From Deltaproteobacteria bacterium (GTDB lineage Bacteria; Desulfobacterota; Syntrophia; Syntrophales; UBA8958): a stretch of DNA of 47,818 nt. Below are positions 39,067 to 47,140 of the stretch, piece by piece; within the stretch, counting starts at the first letter, position 1, and each line of letters opens with the position of its first letter. A program made the translations under genes and the position numbers. The notes beneath the pieces are model-generated. The model saw only the letters and a list, made by a program, of their open reading frames with translations, did not search any database and was not told the origin of the DNA. The DNA lies in the NCBI GenBank assembly GCA_026388335.1, contig JAPLJZ010000206.1, positions 1-47,818 of the forward strand, written 5' to 3'.

Positions 39067-40866
39067 TTAATGGAAAACCGTTTTAATCGTGCCTTCTTTT
39101 GTAACCATGCCTTTACCTAAAATGCGCGACGACAGAGTGATGAGCGCTGCTGCGGCAAATGTGATCCCGAGATAGAGAAGACCGTCCGAATCGATGCCCT
39201 TCGCCGCTGCCGCCACAACAGCCTTGGCGGCTGCAGGCGCCACTTTCTCCACAGTCGGAATGATCCAGGTGAAGACATAGGCCTGGAGCATACAGATGAT
39301 GCCGACCACCGTGGTAAGGATCAGCGAATGCTTCAGGGTGAAACGGAAGATTTCTGACTCTTTGCCGACCATGTTAGTTGCCGCCGTGGCGACGGAGATC
39401 GACTGCGGGGAGATCATCTTGCCGCATACGCCGCCGCAGGTATTCGCATTGACAGTAACAAGGGGATTAATACCGAGCTGTTCTGCCGTAACAGCCTGCA
39501 ACTTTCCGAACAGGGCGTTCGTGGACGTGTCGGAACCGGTCATGAAAACGCCCAGCCAGCCCAGAAACGCGGCGAAGAACGGGAAAAGAAAGCCTGTGGA
39601 GGCGAAGGCATAACCCAGGGTGATGGCCATGCCGGAGTAGTTCATGATGTAGGCGAAACCAAGAATCGTGGAAATCGTGACAATAGGCCATCTCAACTGC
39701 TTCAGGGTATTGCCGGCAACCTCCAACGCGGTGCGGATAGAGGCGCCCATCACCGGGATCGAGAAAAACCAGGCCAGAAGAATGGCCGTACCGGCGGCGC
39801 TTAGTCCGTTAAAGACATAGACGGCGGTCTTTGCCTTGCCGACGTGGTCGATCACCATGTTGTTAAGGCCGTCAATGGGCAGCTTGAACAGGAAGATCTG
39901 GTTCATGGCTGTCTGTACGGGTTTGACGCCCCAGGCGGCAACAAAAACGGAAAGGAGAATAAAGGGCGCCCATGCCCGGAATACCTGTCCGCCGCTATAG
40001 TTGAGCGTTGCCCTGCCTGCGCTCTTTTCCTCCTCGGGGAACCGCCAGCTTTCCTTGGGATGCCAGAATCGCAGGAAGATAACGGTGCAGATGATCGAGG
40101 CTATGGACGAGAGTATATCCGGAAGTAGCGGGCCAATATAGTTGGAAGACCAGAACTGCACGATGGCGAAAGATCCGCCGCAGACCAGACAGGCGGGCCA
40201 GACTTCGAAGCCTTTCTTCCAGCCAGCCATGAGGACGACCAGATAAAGCGGGACAAAGAGGCTCAGGAAGGGCAGAGTACGGCCGACCATCTGGCTGAAG
40301 GCCATTAAATCCACGCCGGAGACGCTGGCGCCGACGACGATGGGAATACCGATGGCGCCGAAGGCAACCGGGGCCGTGTTGGCCAGCAGACAGATGCCGG
40401 CGGCGTAGAGGGGATTAAAACCGAGACCTGCCAGCATGGCGGCGGTGATTGCCACGGGTGTTCCGAACCCGGCTGCGCCTTCGATGAAGGCGCCGAAGGA
40501 GAAAGCGATAAGCAAAGCCTGCATGCGGCGATCATCGGAAATCGTTGCCAGAGAATTCTTGATCACTTCAAACTGTCCCGTCTTTACGGACATATTGTAG
40601 ATGAAAAGAGCGGTAATAACAATCCAGCAGACGGGGAAAAGACCAAATAGAGCTCCGTACACGACCGAGAGACCGGCATACTGTGCAGGCATGCCATATA
40701 CGACACACGCGACGACTACGGCCAGTGTGGTGGCGATAATCGCTGCCCAATGGCCCTTCATTTTCAAAACCGTAAGACCGAGAAAGAGAAATAAAATAGG
40801 AACAGCCGCAACCAGTGCCGACAACGCCAGGTTCCCCATCGGATTAACATTCATTGCCCAAGTCAT
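39067..40866 (-). CDS. L-lactate permease (LctP family)
   Basis: A 599-residue inner-membrane proton-lactate symporter with at least 12 hydrophobic segments. Family blocks include FGAFIEGAAGFGTPVAI, NTAPVAFGAIGIPI, TGSDTSTNALFGKLQ and NTCGGVCGKMISPQSI. The start at 40866 (MTWAMNVNPMGN) follows AGGAGG. Its promoter region carries a GntR-type operator at 41134-41144. A 33-codon frame immediately upstream (40863-40964) overlaps the start. It supplies lactate to the dehydrogenases around it. Confidence 0.93.
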   Translation of the reverse strand: MTWAMNVNPMGNLALSALVAAVPILFLFLGLTVLKMKGHWAAIIATTLAVVVACVVYGMPAQYAGLSVVYGALFGLFPVCWIVITALFIYNMSVKTGQFEVIKNSLATISDDRRMQALLIAFSFGAFIEGAAGFGTPVAITAAMLAGLGFNPLYAAGICLLANTAPVAFGAIGIPIVVGASVSGVDLMAFSQMVGRTLPFLSLFVPLYLVVLMAGWKKGFEVWPACLVCGGSFAIVQFWSSNYIGPLLPDILSSIASIICTVIFLRFWHPKESWRFPEEEKSAGRATLNYSGGQVFRAWAPFILLSVFVAAWGVKPVQTAMNQIFLFKLPIDGLNNMVIDHVGKAKTAVYVFNGLSAAGTAILLAWFFSIPVMGASIRTALEVAGNTLKQLRWPIVTISTILGFAYIMNYSGMAITLGYAFASTGFLFPFFAAFLGWLGVFMTGSDTSTNALFGKLQAVTAEQLGINPLVTVNANTCGGVCGKMISPQSISVATAATNMVGKESEIFRFTLKHSLILTTVVGIICMLQAYVFTWIIPTVEKVAPAAAKAVVAAAAKGIDSDGLLYLGITFAAAALITLSSRILGKGMVTKEGTIKTVFH

Positions 40867-40964
40867 GATGCCATACCTCCTTTTTGGATGATTTTTTTTG
40901 GTGACCGTTTGATCCCAGTCAACCCCATGTCCCCCCATGGACTAACATTCACTGCCCAAATCAT
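40863..40964 (-). CDS. 33-residue leader ORF, duplicated LctP start
   Basis: ATG at 40964 follows GGAGATAG and the frame ends in a TGA that overlaps the permease ATG (ATGA). Its first residues, MIWAVNVSPWGDMGLTG, mirror the permease N-terminus MTWAMNVNPMGNLALSA, but in a different frame from the permease itself. It is either the remnant of a tandem lctP duplication or a retained upstream ORF that couples translation to the permease. Confidence 0.55.
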   Translation of the reverse strand: MIWAVNVSPWGDMGLTGIKRSPKKIIQKGGMAS

Positions 40965-40966
40965 GA

Positions 40967-41354
40967 TGTCTATCTCCTTTCGCTGGGAAAAATTATTAAG
41001 TGATCGCCGTCGATCCCATTACCCCAATTGTTATTAAGAAAGAGATGTCCGAGGGTTTTTAGCGAGATGTGCCCAAGGGACTTCTTTTTATTCTCTTAAA
41101 CCCTCAACCGGTCCGCCTATTGCTCCAGTCAGGTGGTCAGACCATATAACCGGTCAGATCATTTTGTCAAGAGTTTTTTTTGTGGACGGTGGATTTTTTT
41201 TGTCAGAAGGTTAATATTGTGTAGATCTAAATTGTTACATTGAAAAAGTTTCACTATTCACTCTCCCCCCGCGAGGGGGGAGGGTGTTTCGATACTTTTC
41301 ACAAGGCGATCGGAAAAAGCTTGGAGAATTAGGAAGGGAAGATCGGGGCGTATG
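40967..41354. other. Promoter/operator region between gntR and lctP
   Basis: 388 bases holding the lctP promoter and GntR operator (listed separately). A perfect 8-bp hairpin, CTCCCCCC (41263-41270) and GGGGGGAG (41275-41282), lies downstream of the gntR stop and may mark its 3' end, although no T-run follows. No gene seen. Confidence 0.5.
41134..41170 (-). promoter_or_regulatory. lctP promoter with GntR-type operator
   Basis: On the minus strand TTGACA (41170-41165) is followed after about 18 bases by TATGGT, and the palindrome TGGTCTGACCA (41144-41134) overlaps this -10. An adjacent imperfect half-site, TGATCTGACCGG, lies between -35 and -10. TGGTNNNACCA is the FadR/LldR-subfamily operator form. 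Confidence 0.75.
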
Positions 41355-42095
41355 TCAGGTTAAAAGTTTAAATTCAGGTTCAATTTTTAACGTTTTTGCC
41401 ATGGCGCCCTCTGCGAAGCTCAGATGCTCCAGCATGGTTTTCTGTGCCAGGATGGGGTTCTTGTCCCGGATTGCTTCATAGATCTTGGTGTGCTGTTCAA
41501 TCAGTAATTGAGGATGTCCCGGCGTTAAGTATAATTGCCGCCGTGCTATAGAAATGGATTTGTTAAAGGAGTCCGCAATCGTGTTCAGAAGACGAACAAG
41601 CCAGCCATTCTGAGTCGCTTCGGCAATGGAGAAATGAAAGGCCGCATCGCTGCCCTCCCCTTTTTCAGAGTCATCCTCCGTCATGGCGGCTTTCATCATT
41701 TCAAGATTTTCTTCTATCCTGGCCAGGTCCCCGGGTGTGGCCCGCTGCGCGGCCAGATGGGCCGCCGCAATCTCGAAGATCTTCCGGATTTCGTAAATTT
41801 CAAAGAAGGATCCTTTCTCGATGGAGAGAAACATGGCCAGGGGCTGGATGATATCATCTCCACTTGTTTCCTTGATAAAGGTCCCCCCCCCTGCCTTGAT
41901 CTCGACGAAACCCATCATTTCCAGGGCGCGCAGTGCCTCTCTCACGGAAGCCCTGCTGACCTGCAATTTTTCCGCAAGTTCTCTCTCTGAAAGGAGTTTG
42001 TCGCCGGGCTTCAAACTCCCATTCTCCATGAGTTGCCTGATCTGTTCAACAACCTCCTCGTAGATCTTTTTTGCTTGTATCGGCCGAAAATCCAT
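41355..42095 (-). CDS. FadR/LldR-subfamily GntR regulator
   Basis: A 246-residue transcription factor. The winged helix occupies about 8-75 (GDKLLSERELAEKLQVSRAS, VREALRALEMMGFVEI), followed by an FCD ligand domain (about 90-230) with the metal/effector residues of D-x-x-FH (SDAAFHFSIAEATQN) and EQHTKIYEAI. The start follows AGGAG. TGGTNNNACCA sites lie before its own gene and before three lactate or pyruvate units, so it probably represses them and is released by lactate or a related acid. Confidence 0.9.
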   Translation of the reverse strand: MDFRPIQAKKIYEEVVEQIRQLMENGSLKPGDKLLSERELAEKLQVSRASVREALRALEMMGFVEIKAGGGTFIKETSGDDIIQPLAMFLSIEKGSFFEIYEIRKIFEIAAAHLAAQRATPGDLARIEENLEMMKAAMTEDDSEKGEGSDAAFHFSIAEATQNGWLVRLLNTIADSFNKSISIARRQLYLTPGHPQLLIEQHTKIYEAIRDKNPILAQKTMLEHLSFAEGAMAKTLKIEPEFKLLT

Positions 42096-42117
42096 CTCGA
42101 TAGCTCCTAAATGTTAA

Positions 42118-42174
42118 TGGTAAGACCACTGATCTTTTCAAATGTTCTTACCACTGAACATCAAAACTTGTCAA
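42118..42174 (-). promoter_or_regulatory. gntR promoter with operators (autoregulation)
   Basis: TTGACA at 42174-42169 and a weak -10 about 18 bases on. TGGTCTTACCA (42128-42118) is a perfect TGGTNNNACCA palindrome, and a second half-site, TGGTAAGAACA, lies near 42155-42145 over the -10. This suggests the regulator controls its own gene. Confidence 0.65.
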
Positions 42175-42290
42175 TAAAAAATCCCTTGCTGAAACTGCGG
42201 CGATCTTTTAATAGACGTGGATATTTGTGAGCGGGCTGTGCTAAATGTAGGCTTATAAAAACCTTTTCTATTAAGTAAGAGAATCTTTTC

Positions 42291-43046
42291 ATGAGCTTCC
42301 TAATCGGCGTCATAGTCGGGATTTTTGGCGGGCTTGTCGGTCTGGGGGGCGGCGTCATCATGGTTCCCCTGACCGTATTCGCGTTCAAGCTGGTTCAGAA
42401 AGAAGCTCATGGCACCAGCCTCGTTGCCGTTGTCTTCACTGGTATTACCGCAGCAATCGCTTACGCCTCGAAAGGCGCCGTCGATTATCTCGCCGCCGGG
42501 CTTCTGGCCGGGTCCGCCATTTTCACGGCTCGGGCAGGCGCCCGCTATTGTCACGCCTTGCCCGAATGGAAACTCAAGAGGTTCTTTGGCGGTTTTCTTG
42601 TCCTGGTGTCGCTCGTGCTCATTCTGAAAACCCTGCTGGCTTTTTCCCCTGACCCGCTGGAAGGCTGGATCAGGGTCGCCGCCCTTTTGATCATTGGCGT
42701 TATTTCGGGATTCCTCTCGGGCCTCCTGGGTATCGGGGGCGGGGCTTTTATGGTGCCGGCCATGGTACTCGTAGTAGGCATGAGCCAGCACATGGCGCAG
42801 GGGAGCTCCCTTTTGTGCATGATACCGGCCGGAGCTGTGGGCGCTTATACCCACTGGGGACTCGGGAATGTGGCCAAGCCTCTTTTGCCGGGGCTGATCG
42901 GCGGGACACTCGTCGGGGCCTTACTCGGAGGCATCGCTGCCAACCTTTTGCCGGAAACTATCCTGAGGCTTGTCTTTGCTGTCGTGATGATTTGGATAGG
43001 CATACAATACCTGAGATTTCCCGCCCCTGCCCCTCCTAAAAAATAA
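42291..43046 (+). CDS. TauE/SafE-family membrane permease
   Basis: A 251-residue membrane protein with about 7-8 helices and the two family repeats, each starting with a glycine-rich loop (GIFGGLVGLGGGVIMVP near 11-27 and GLLGIGGGAFMVP near 143-155). Members export sulfite, sulfoacetate or other organosulfur or organic anions. Lactate or acetate export has been proposed for some, but the cargo here is inferred only from location. The ribosome site is weak. Confidence 0.85.
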   Translation: MSFLIGVIVGIFGGLVGLGGGVIMVPLTVFAFKLVQKEAHGTSLVAVVFTGITAAIAYASKGAVDYLAAGLLAGSAIFTARAGARYCHALPEWKLKRFFGGFLVLVSLVLILKTLLAFSPDPLEGWIRVAALLIIGVISGFLSGLLGIGGGAFMVPAMVLVVGMSQHMAQGSSLLCMIPAGAVGAYTHWGLGNVAKPLLPGLIGGTLVGALLGGIAANLLPETILRLVFAVVMIWIGIQYLRFPAPAPPKK

Positions 43047-43304
43047 AAGCTCGGTCCATAAAAAAAGACTTGACAATAGATCATACCTTCCATATGGTCA
43101 GACCACGTGACTGGTTTGGTATGATGACCAAAAAGAATTCCTAACGACAGATTTTTGAAGCCGAGCGCCACAAAGTGAGCTGCCCATCGAATATGATATT
43201 GCTCGAAAAAAAGAGCAGTCGCAAATTCCGGATTTATCCATAGAGACTAACGAGAGGTTATCATTAATAATTCCGCAGGCATTGAGATGAAAGGGGGGGC
43301 AACC
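43047..43304. other. Leader of the lutC-lutBA operon
   Basis: Contains the promoter and operator at 43070-43105 and a long leader of about 200 bases with a small GCTC-GAAAAAAA-GAGC hairpin near 43202. No coding frame of note. Confidence 0.5.
43070..43105 (+). promoter_or_regulatory. lut operon promoter with GntR-type operator
   Basis: TTGACA (43070-43075), exactly 17 bases, TATGGT (43093-43098). The operator TGGTCAGACCA (43095-43105) overlaps the -10, so binding would block polymerase. A second weaker site, ACTGGTTTGGTAT, follows. Confidence 0.85.
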
Positions 43305-43859
43305 ATGTTCGACAAGTTTAAAGCAGCGGCTGAAGCGGCAGGTAACACCGAGGTGCAGCGTTTCGGCGCCAAAGCAGAGGCGCTCATTTTTATCGAAGGG
43401 TTACTTAAGAAGGAAGAAATCAAGGACACTCCCGGCTGCTATGCAGTGTGGGCTGACAGCCCATTTCTCAAGGGAATCGACACAAAAGAACTTGCAGCAA
43501 AGGTCCCCGGCCTGAAGTTTGAGGTCACCCGCGAGCTGGCAAAAAATGCAAAGATTGGCATTACCCAGATGGAGTGGGGATTGGCGAATATGGGGACGCT
43601 GGCGCAGGACTCTACTGCGGTTGAGCAGCGGCTTGCATCTGCCCTTTCATGGATTCACGTAGCCCTGCTTTCCACGGACAAGATTGTGGCTGACCTGCCT
43701 GCGCTCATGACGAAAATGCATCCGAGCACTAGCAACTATATTGCCCTGATCACCGGGCCGAGCAAGACCGCCGACATCGAACGCGTACTCGCCATCGGCG
43801 TCCATGGTCCGGAGCAACTTGTTATCGTATGCGTTGATGAATCAGGAGGAATGAACTAA
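43305..43859 (+). CDS. lutC: LutC/LldG-type LUD-domain protein
   Basis: A 184-residue LUD-domain subunit of the L-lactate dehydrogenase complex LldEFG/LutABC. Features: GCYAVWAD, KVPGLKFEVTREL, KIGITQMEWGLANMGT and ALITGPSKTADIERVLAIGVHGP. The start at 43305 (after AAGGGGGGG) matches the paralogue at 35.3-35.8 kb. Its TAA overlaps the next ATG by one base (TAATG), coupling it to the LutB-LutA fusion. Confidence 0.88.
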   Translation: MFDKFKAAAEAAGNTEVQRFGAKAEALIFIEGLLKKEEIKDTPGCYAVWADSPFLKGIDTKELAAKVPGLKFEVTRELAKNAKIGITQMEWGLANMGTLAQDSTAVEQRLASALSWIHVALLSTDKIVADLPALMTKMHPSTSNYIALITGPSKTADIERVLAIGVHGPEQLVIVCVDESGGMN

Positions 43860-45985
43860 TGAAAAAAGAATTGGCGCAATCAATACATGAAGCCCTTGAG
43901 AGGCAAAACCTAGCCGGCATTCTCGACCGTTGGAATTACCCGGCCACCCGGGCCAAGGCATACGAAGGCATCGATTTTGAGGCGATCAGGAACCGGATTG
44001 CCGAGATCAAGGGCAGCGCGGCAGATCATCTTGAGGAGCTTGCCGAAAAGTTTAAGAAATCCGCCGAAGCCCGAGGCGCCAAGGTCTTCCGGGCGAACAG
44101 CCCCGAGGCAGTCAAGGACTATATCACGAATCTCTGCAAAGAAAAGGACGTCAAGAAGATTGTCAAATCCAAGTCCATGGCCTCCGAAGAGATCCATCTA
44201 AATAAGCATCTTGCCAAGCACGGCATTCAGGCGGACGAGACGGATCTTGGTGAATGGATCATCCAGCTTGCCCATCAGACGCCTTCGCACATGGTCATGC
44301 CGGCCCTGCACCTGACCAAGGAAGAGGTCGCGGACCTTTTCAGCAAAGAGACTCATCAGCAGCAGTCCACCGACATCCAGCAACTGGTCAAGGTTGCGCG
44401 CAAAGAGCTGCGGGGAAAATATTTCGATGCTGATATGGGCATGTCCGGCGCCAACATCGCCATTGCCGAGACCGGCACGCTTGTTATTTGCACCAATGAA
44501 GGCAACGCCCGTCTCGTCACCACGCTTCCGAAGATCCATGTGGCTCTGGTCGGACTTGAGAAGCTTGTGGCGAATTACGCTGATGCAGAGCCGATCATTA
44601 CCGCATTGCCGAAGAGCGCAACCAGCCAGCTCATAACCAGCTATGTTTCTTTTATCACCGGACCTTCGCCGAATACCGACGGCTCGCTGAAGGAGCTCCA
44701 TATCGTACTTATGGACAACAAGCGGACCGCCATGGCAAAGGACCCTCAGTTCAAAGAGGCGCTTCAGTGTATTCGCTGCGCCTCATGTCTGAACGTCTGT
44801 CCGGTCTATCGTCTGGTCACCGGCCACGTATTCGGCCATATCTACACCGGTGGCATCGGCACGATCCTTACCGCATGGTTTAATGAAATGGAGACAACGG
44901 GGGATATCCAGGGGCTCTGCATCGGGTGCGGCAAGTGCAAGGAAATATGTCCCGGCAAGATCGACATCCCGGCGCTCATTCTCGAACTCCGCCGCCGTGT
45001 GGCATCAAAAGAAGGACTGCCCTTTATCTACAAGACCGCCCTGTCGGTAATCAACAACCGCAAGCTCTTCCAAGCCATGTTGCGGGCCGCCTTCATCGCG
45101 CAGAAACCTTTTGTCAAAGAAGGGTTCATCCGCCATTTGCCCATGTTTCTGTCCAATCTGTCGGAGTACCGGAGCCTGCCGACGATTGCACCGGTTCCGT
45201 TCCGCGATGTATTTAAAAAAATCAAGCAGCCGCAGAGTAAGACAAAGGCCTCGTTTTTCGCGGGTTGCGCAATTGAATTCGTAAACCCCGGGATCGGAGC
45301 GGCGATCGTAAAAGTCCTGAACAAGGCCGGCATTGAGGTGGTATTTCCCGAAGACCAGTCCTGCTGCGGAATACCGCATTGGGGAAGCGGGTCCTTTGAC
45401 ATGGCCGCCGCTGCCGCGGCGCACAATATCAAACCGCTCCTGGCGGACGACGTGGAATATGTGGTTGTGGGGTGCGCAACCTGCGCCACGGCTCTGAAAA
45501 AGGAATGGCCGCATCTGCTGAAAGATCAGAACATGGACAGTCTGGTTCCTGGTGCCAAAAAAGTGGCGGCAAAAACGGTCATGTTCTCGGAGTTGGTGAA
45601 TAAACTGATCGAAGAAAAAAAGCTGACCCCAAAAGACGGTCTCAAGCTCCAGACCCTTACTTATCATGATTCCTGCCATGCCAAAAGACACGTGGGGATA
45701 GATAAGGAGCCCCGCGCCGCACTGGCCGCGGCTGGATACGAGCTGAAGGAGATGTTCGAGTGCGACACGTGCTGCGGCATGGGCGGCTCCTACACCGTAA
45801 AGCAGCCTGAAATCTCGATGCAAATGCTCAAACGCAAACTGAAGAACATTGAGGACACGGGCGCGGAATACGTATCTGCGGAGTGCCCCGGTTGTTTGAT
45901 ACAGCTCGGAGGAGGTCTCGATAAATCAGGATCGAAGATTAAAGCGAAACATCCTGCGGAGCTGATGGAAGACAAGTTCAAATAA
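43859..45985 (+). CDS. LutB-LutA fusion, L-lactate oxidation iron-sulfur protein
   Basis: A 708-residue protein that joins two normally separate subunits. Residues about 1-300 are the LUD domain of LutB (KSKSMASEEIHLN, SGANIAIAETGTLVICTNEG). At 305-360 come two ferredoxin clusters (CIRCASCLNVCPVY, CIGCGKCKEICPGK). Residues about 460-700 are the two CCG domains of LutA (GCAIEFVNPGIG...CCGIPHWGS; HDSCHAKRHVG...CCGMGGSYT). Lactate is oxidised to pyruvate with electrons passed through the clusters. AGGAGGA precedes the start, within the end of lutC. The fusion fixes the stoichiometry of the two subunits. Confidence 0.9.
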   Translation: MKKELAQSIHEALERQNLAGILDRWNYPATRAKAYEGIDFEAIRNRIAEIKGSAADHLEELAEKFKKSAEARGAKVFRANSPEAVKDYITNLCKEKDVKKIVKSKSMASEEIHLNKHLAKHGIQADETDLGEWIIQLAHQTPSHMVMPALHLTKEEVADLFSKETHQQQSTDIQQLVKVARKELRGKYFDADMGMSGANIAIAETGTLVICTNEGNARLVTTLPKIHVALVGLEKLVANYADAEPIITALPKSATSQLITSYVSFITGPSPNTDGSLKELHIVLMDNKRTAMAKDPQFKEALQCIRCASCLNVCPVYRLVTGHVFGHIYTGGIGTILTAWFNEMETTGDIQGLCIGCGKCKEICPGKIDIPALILELRRRVASKEGLPFIYKTALSVINNRKLFQAMLRAAFIAQKPFVKEGFIRHLPMFLSNLSEYRSLPTIAPVPFRDVFKKIKQPQSKTKASFFAGCAIEFVNPGIGAAIVKVLNKAGIEVVFPEDQSCCGIPHWGSGSFDMAAAAAAHNIKPLLADDVEYVVVGCATCATALKKEWPHLLKDQNMDSLVPGAKKVAAKTVMFSELVNKLIEEKKLTPKDGLKLQTLTYHDSCHAKRHVGIDKEPRAALAAAGYELKEMFECDTCCGMGGSYTVKQPEISMQMLKRKLKNIEDTGAEYVSAECPGCLIQLGGGLDKSGSKIKAKHPAELMEDKFK

Positions 45986-46013
45986 AAAATAAATGCGCCA
46001 ACTAAAAAAAGAC

Positions 46014-46049
46014 TTGACAAAAGATCATACCTGCTTTATGGTCTGACCA
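46014..46049 (+). promoter_or_regulatory. por promoter with GntR-type operator
   Basis: TTGACA (46014-46019), 17 bases, TATGGT (46037-46042), with TGGTCTGACCA (46039-46049) over the -10. The block from GACTTGACA to TTTGGCATG closely copies the lut promoter at 43070-43105, so the two units should be coregulated. Confidence 0.85.
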
Positions 46050-46128
46050 CTTGACCGGTTTGGCATGCGGACCAAATAGCGGGACTTCTACGGTGATCAA
46101 TTGGCAATGGGGGAATTGAATACAGGTG

Positions 46129-46281
46129 ATGTGCCCTGAGTGTGGAAAGGAACTCGAAATCGTTCGTTTTGGCGGCGGATACATTGGGCTGTGCTGTGGA
46201 AGGATTCAGTATAATTCTGATAAATCGCCAGACGTATATTGCAGTAATTCATTAAGACATGGAGAAGAATCACATGATTGA
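46129..46281 (+). CDS. Possible 50-residue zinc-binding protein
   Basis: The frame starts with MCPECGKELEIVRFGGG and goes on with GLCCG and YCSNS, giving a treble-clef-like Cys pattern. It ends inside the porC start region. Its ribosome site is poor, so expression is uncertain; the Cys spacing is the main support. Confidence 0.4.
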   Translation: MCPECGKELEIVRFGGGYIGLCCGRIQYNSDKSPDVYCSNSLRHGEESHD

Positions 46282-46822
46282 AATCAGGTGGCACGGAAGG
46301 GGCGGTCAGGGCGCGGTGACGTCCGTAGAACTGATGGCTCTGGCAGCGATTGAGGAAGGCAAGTACGCCCAGGGCTTTCCTGCGTTTGGTCCGGAGCGCC
46401 GGGGGGCGCCGGTCATGGCATATAATCGGGTGTCGGAAAAACCTATCAAGATCCGCTCCGGCATCTACCAACCCGATGTGGTCGTCGTCCTTGACCCGTC
46501 ACTGGTTGGCCTTGTGAATGTGACGGATGGTCTTAAACCCGATGGCCTGCTCATTATTAATACCTCGAAACCGGCGGAGAATCTCCGGGAGCAGCTCAAA
46601 TACAACGGTAAACTGGCGACCATCGATGCCACTCACATTGCCCGGGAGGAGCTTGGCGTTCCCATTGCCAATACCACGATGTTGGGCGCGGTATTGAAAG
46701 CGACTAAGGTCCTGAAACTGGAATCTCTGGACGAGCCCATCGAGGAGCGGTTTGGAAAGATTGCACACAAAAACAAGAATGCCCTCAAGAGGGCTTATAA
46801 CGAAGTAAAACTGGCAAAGTAA
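46274..46822 (+). CDS. porC: Pyruvate:ferredoxin oxidoreductase, gamma subunit
   Basis: A 182-residue gamma subunit of the four-subunit 2-oxoacid:ferredoxin oxidoreductases. Motifs: RWHGRGGQGAVTSVELMA, FPAFGPERRGAPVMAYNR and PDVVVVLDPSL. The start at 46274 follows GGAGAAG. It begins the gamma-delta-alpha gene order typical of archaeal and deltaproteobacterial four-subunit enzymes. Pyruvate rather than another keto acid is inferred from the lactate genes. Confidence 0.92.
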   Translation: MIEIRWHGRGGQGAVTSVELMALAAIEEGKYAQGFPAFGPERRGAPVMAYNRVSEKPIKIRSGIYQPDVVVVLDPSLVGLVNVTDGLKPDGLLIINTSKPAENLREQLKYNGKLATIDATHIAREELGVPIANTTMLGAVLKATKVLKLESLDEPIEERFGKIAHKNKNALKRAYNEVKLAK

Positions 46823-46844
46823 AACGATTATTGAGGTGTTTTCC

Positions 46845-47138
46845 ATGAAACAGAAGAAATGGCCGGAAGCCTGGCAGGAAGTCACCCCCGGTTGCATGGT
46901 GTTCGAGCCGGGGAGCGCCAGTTTGTACAAAACGGGAAGCTGGCGCGCCCAAAGACCCATCTGGGACAACAAAAAGTGTATCAAATGCGGTATCTGTTAT
47001 ATATTCTGCCCCGAGGCCTGCGTCTCCGAGATTCCGGAGGGCTTCTTTGCGGCGAACCTGGATTATTGCAAAGGCTGTGGAATCTGCGCCCATGAATGCT
47101 GGCCCCAGGCCATCGTCATGGTGGAAGAGGAGGTGTGA
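46845..47138 (+). CDS. porD: Pyruvate:ferredoxin oxidoreductase, delta subunit
   Basis: A 97-residue ferredoxin-like subunit with two [4Fe-4S] motifs (CIKCGICYIFCPEAC and CKGCGICAHECWPQAI). It passes electrons from the catalytic subunits to ferredoxin. The ATG at 46845 follows GAGG with ten bases between; an in-frame GTG at 46836 lies too near that site. It is two bases short of the alpha gene. Confidence 0.92.
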   Translation: MKQKKWPEAWQEVTPGCMVFEPGSASLYKTGSWRAQRPIWDNKKCIKCGICYIFCPEACVSEIPEGFFAANLDYCKGCGICAHECWPQAIVMVEEEV

Positions 47139-47140
47139 CC

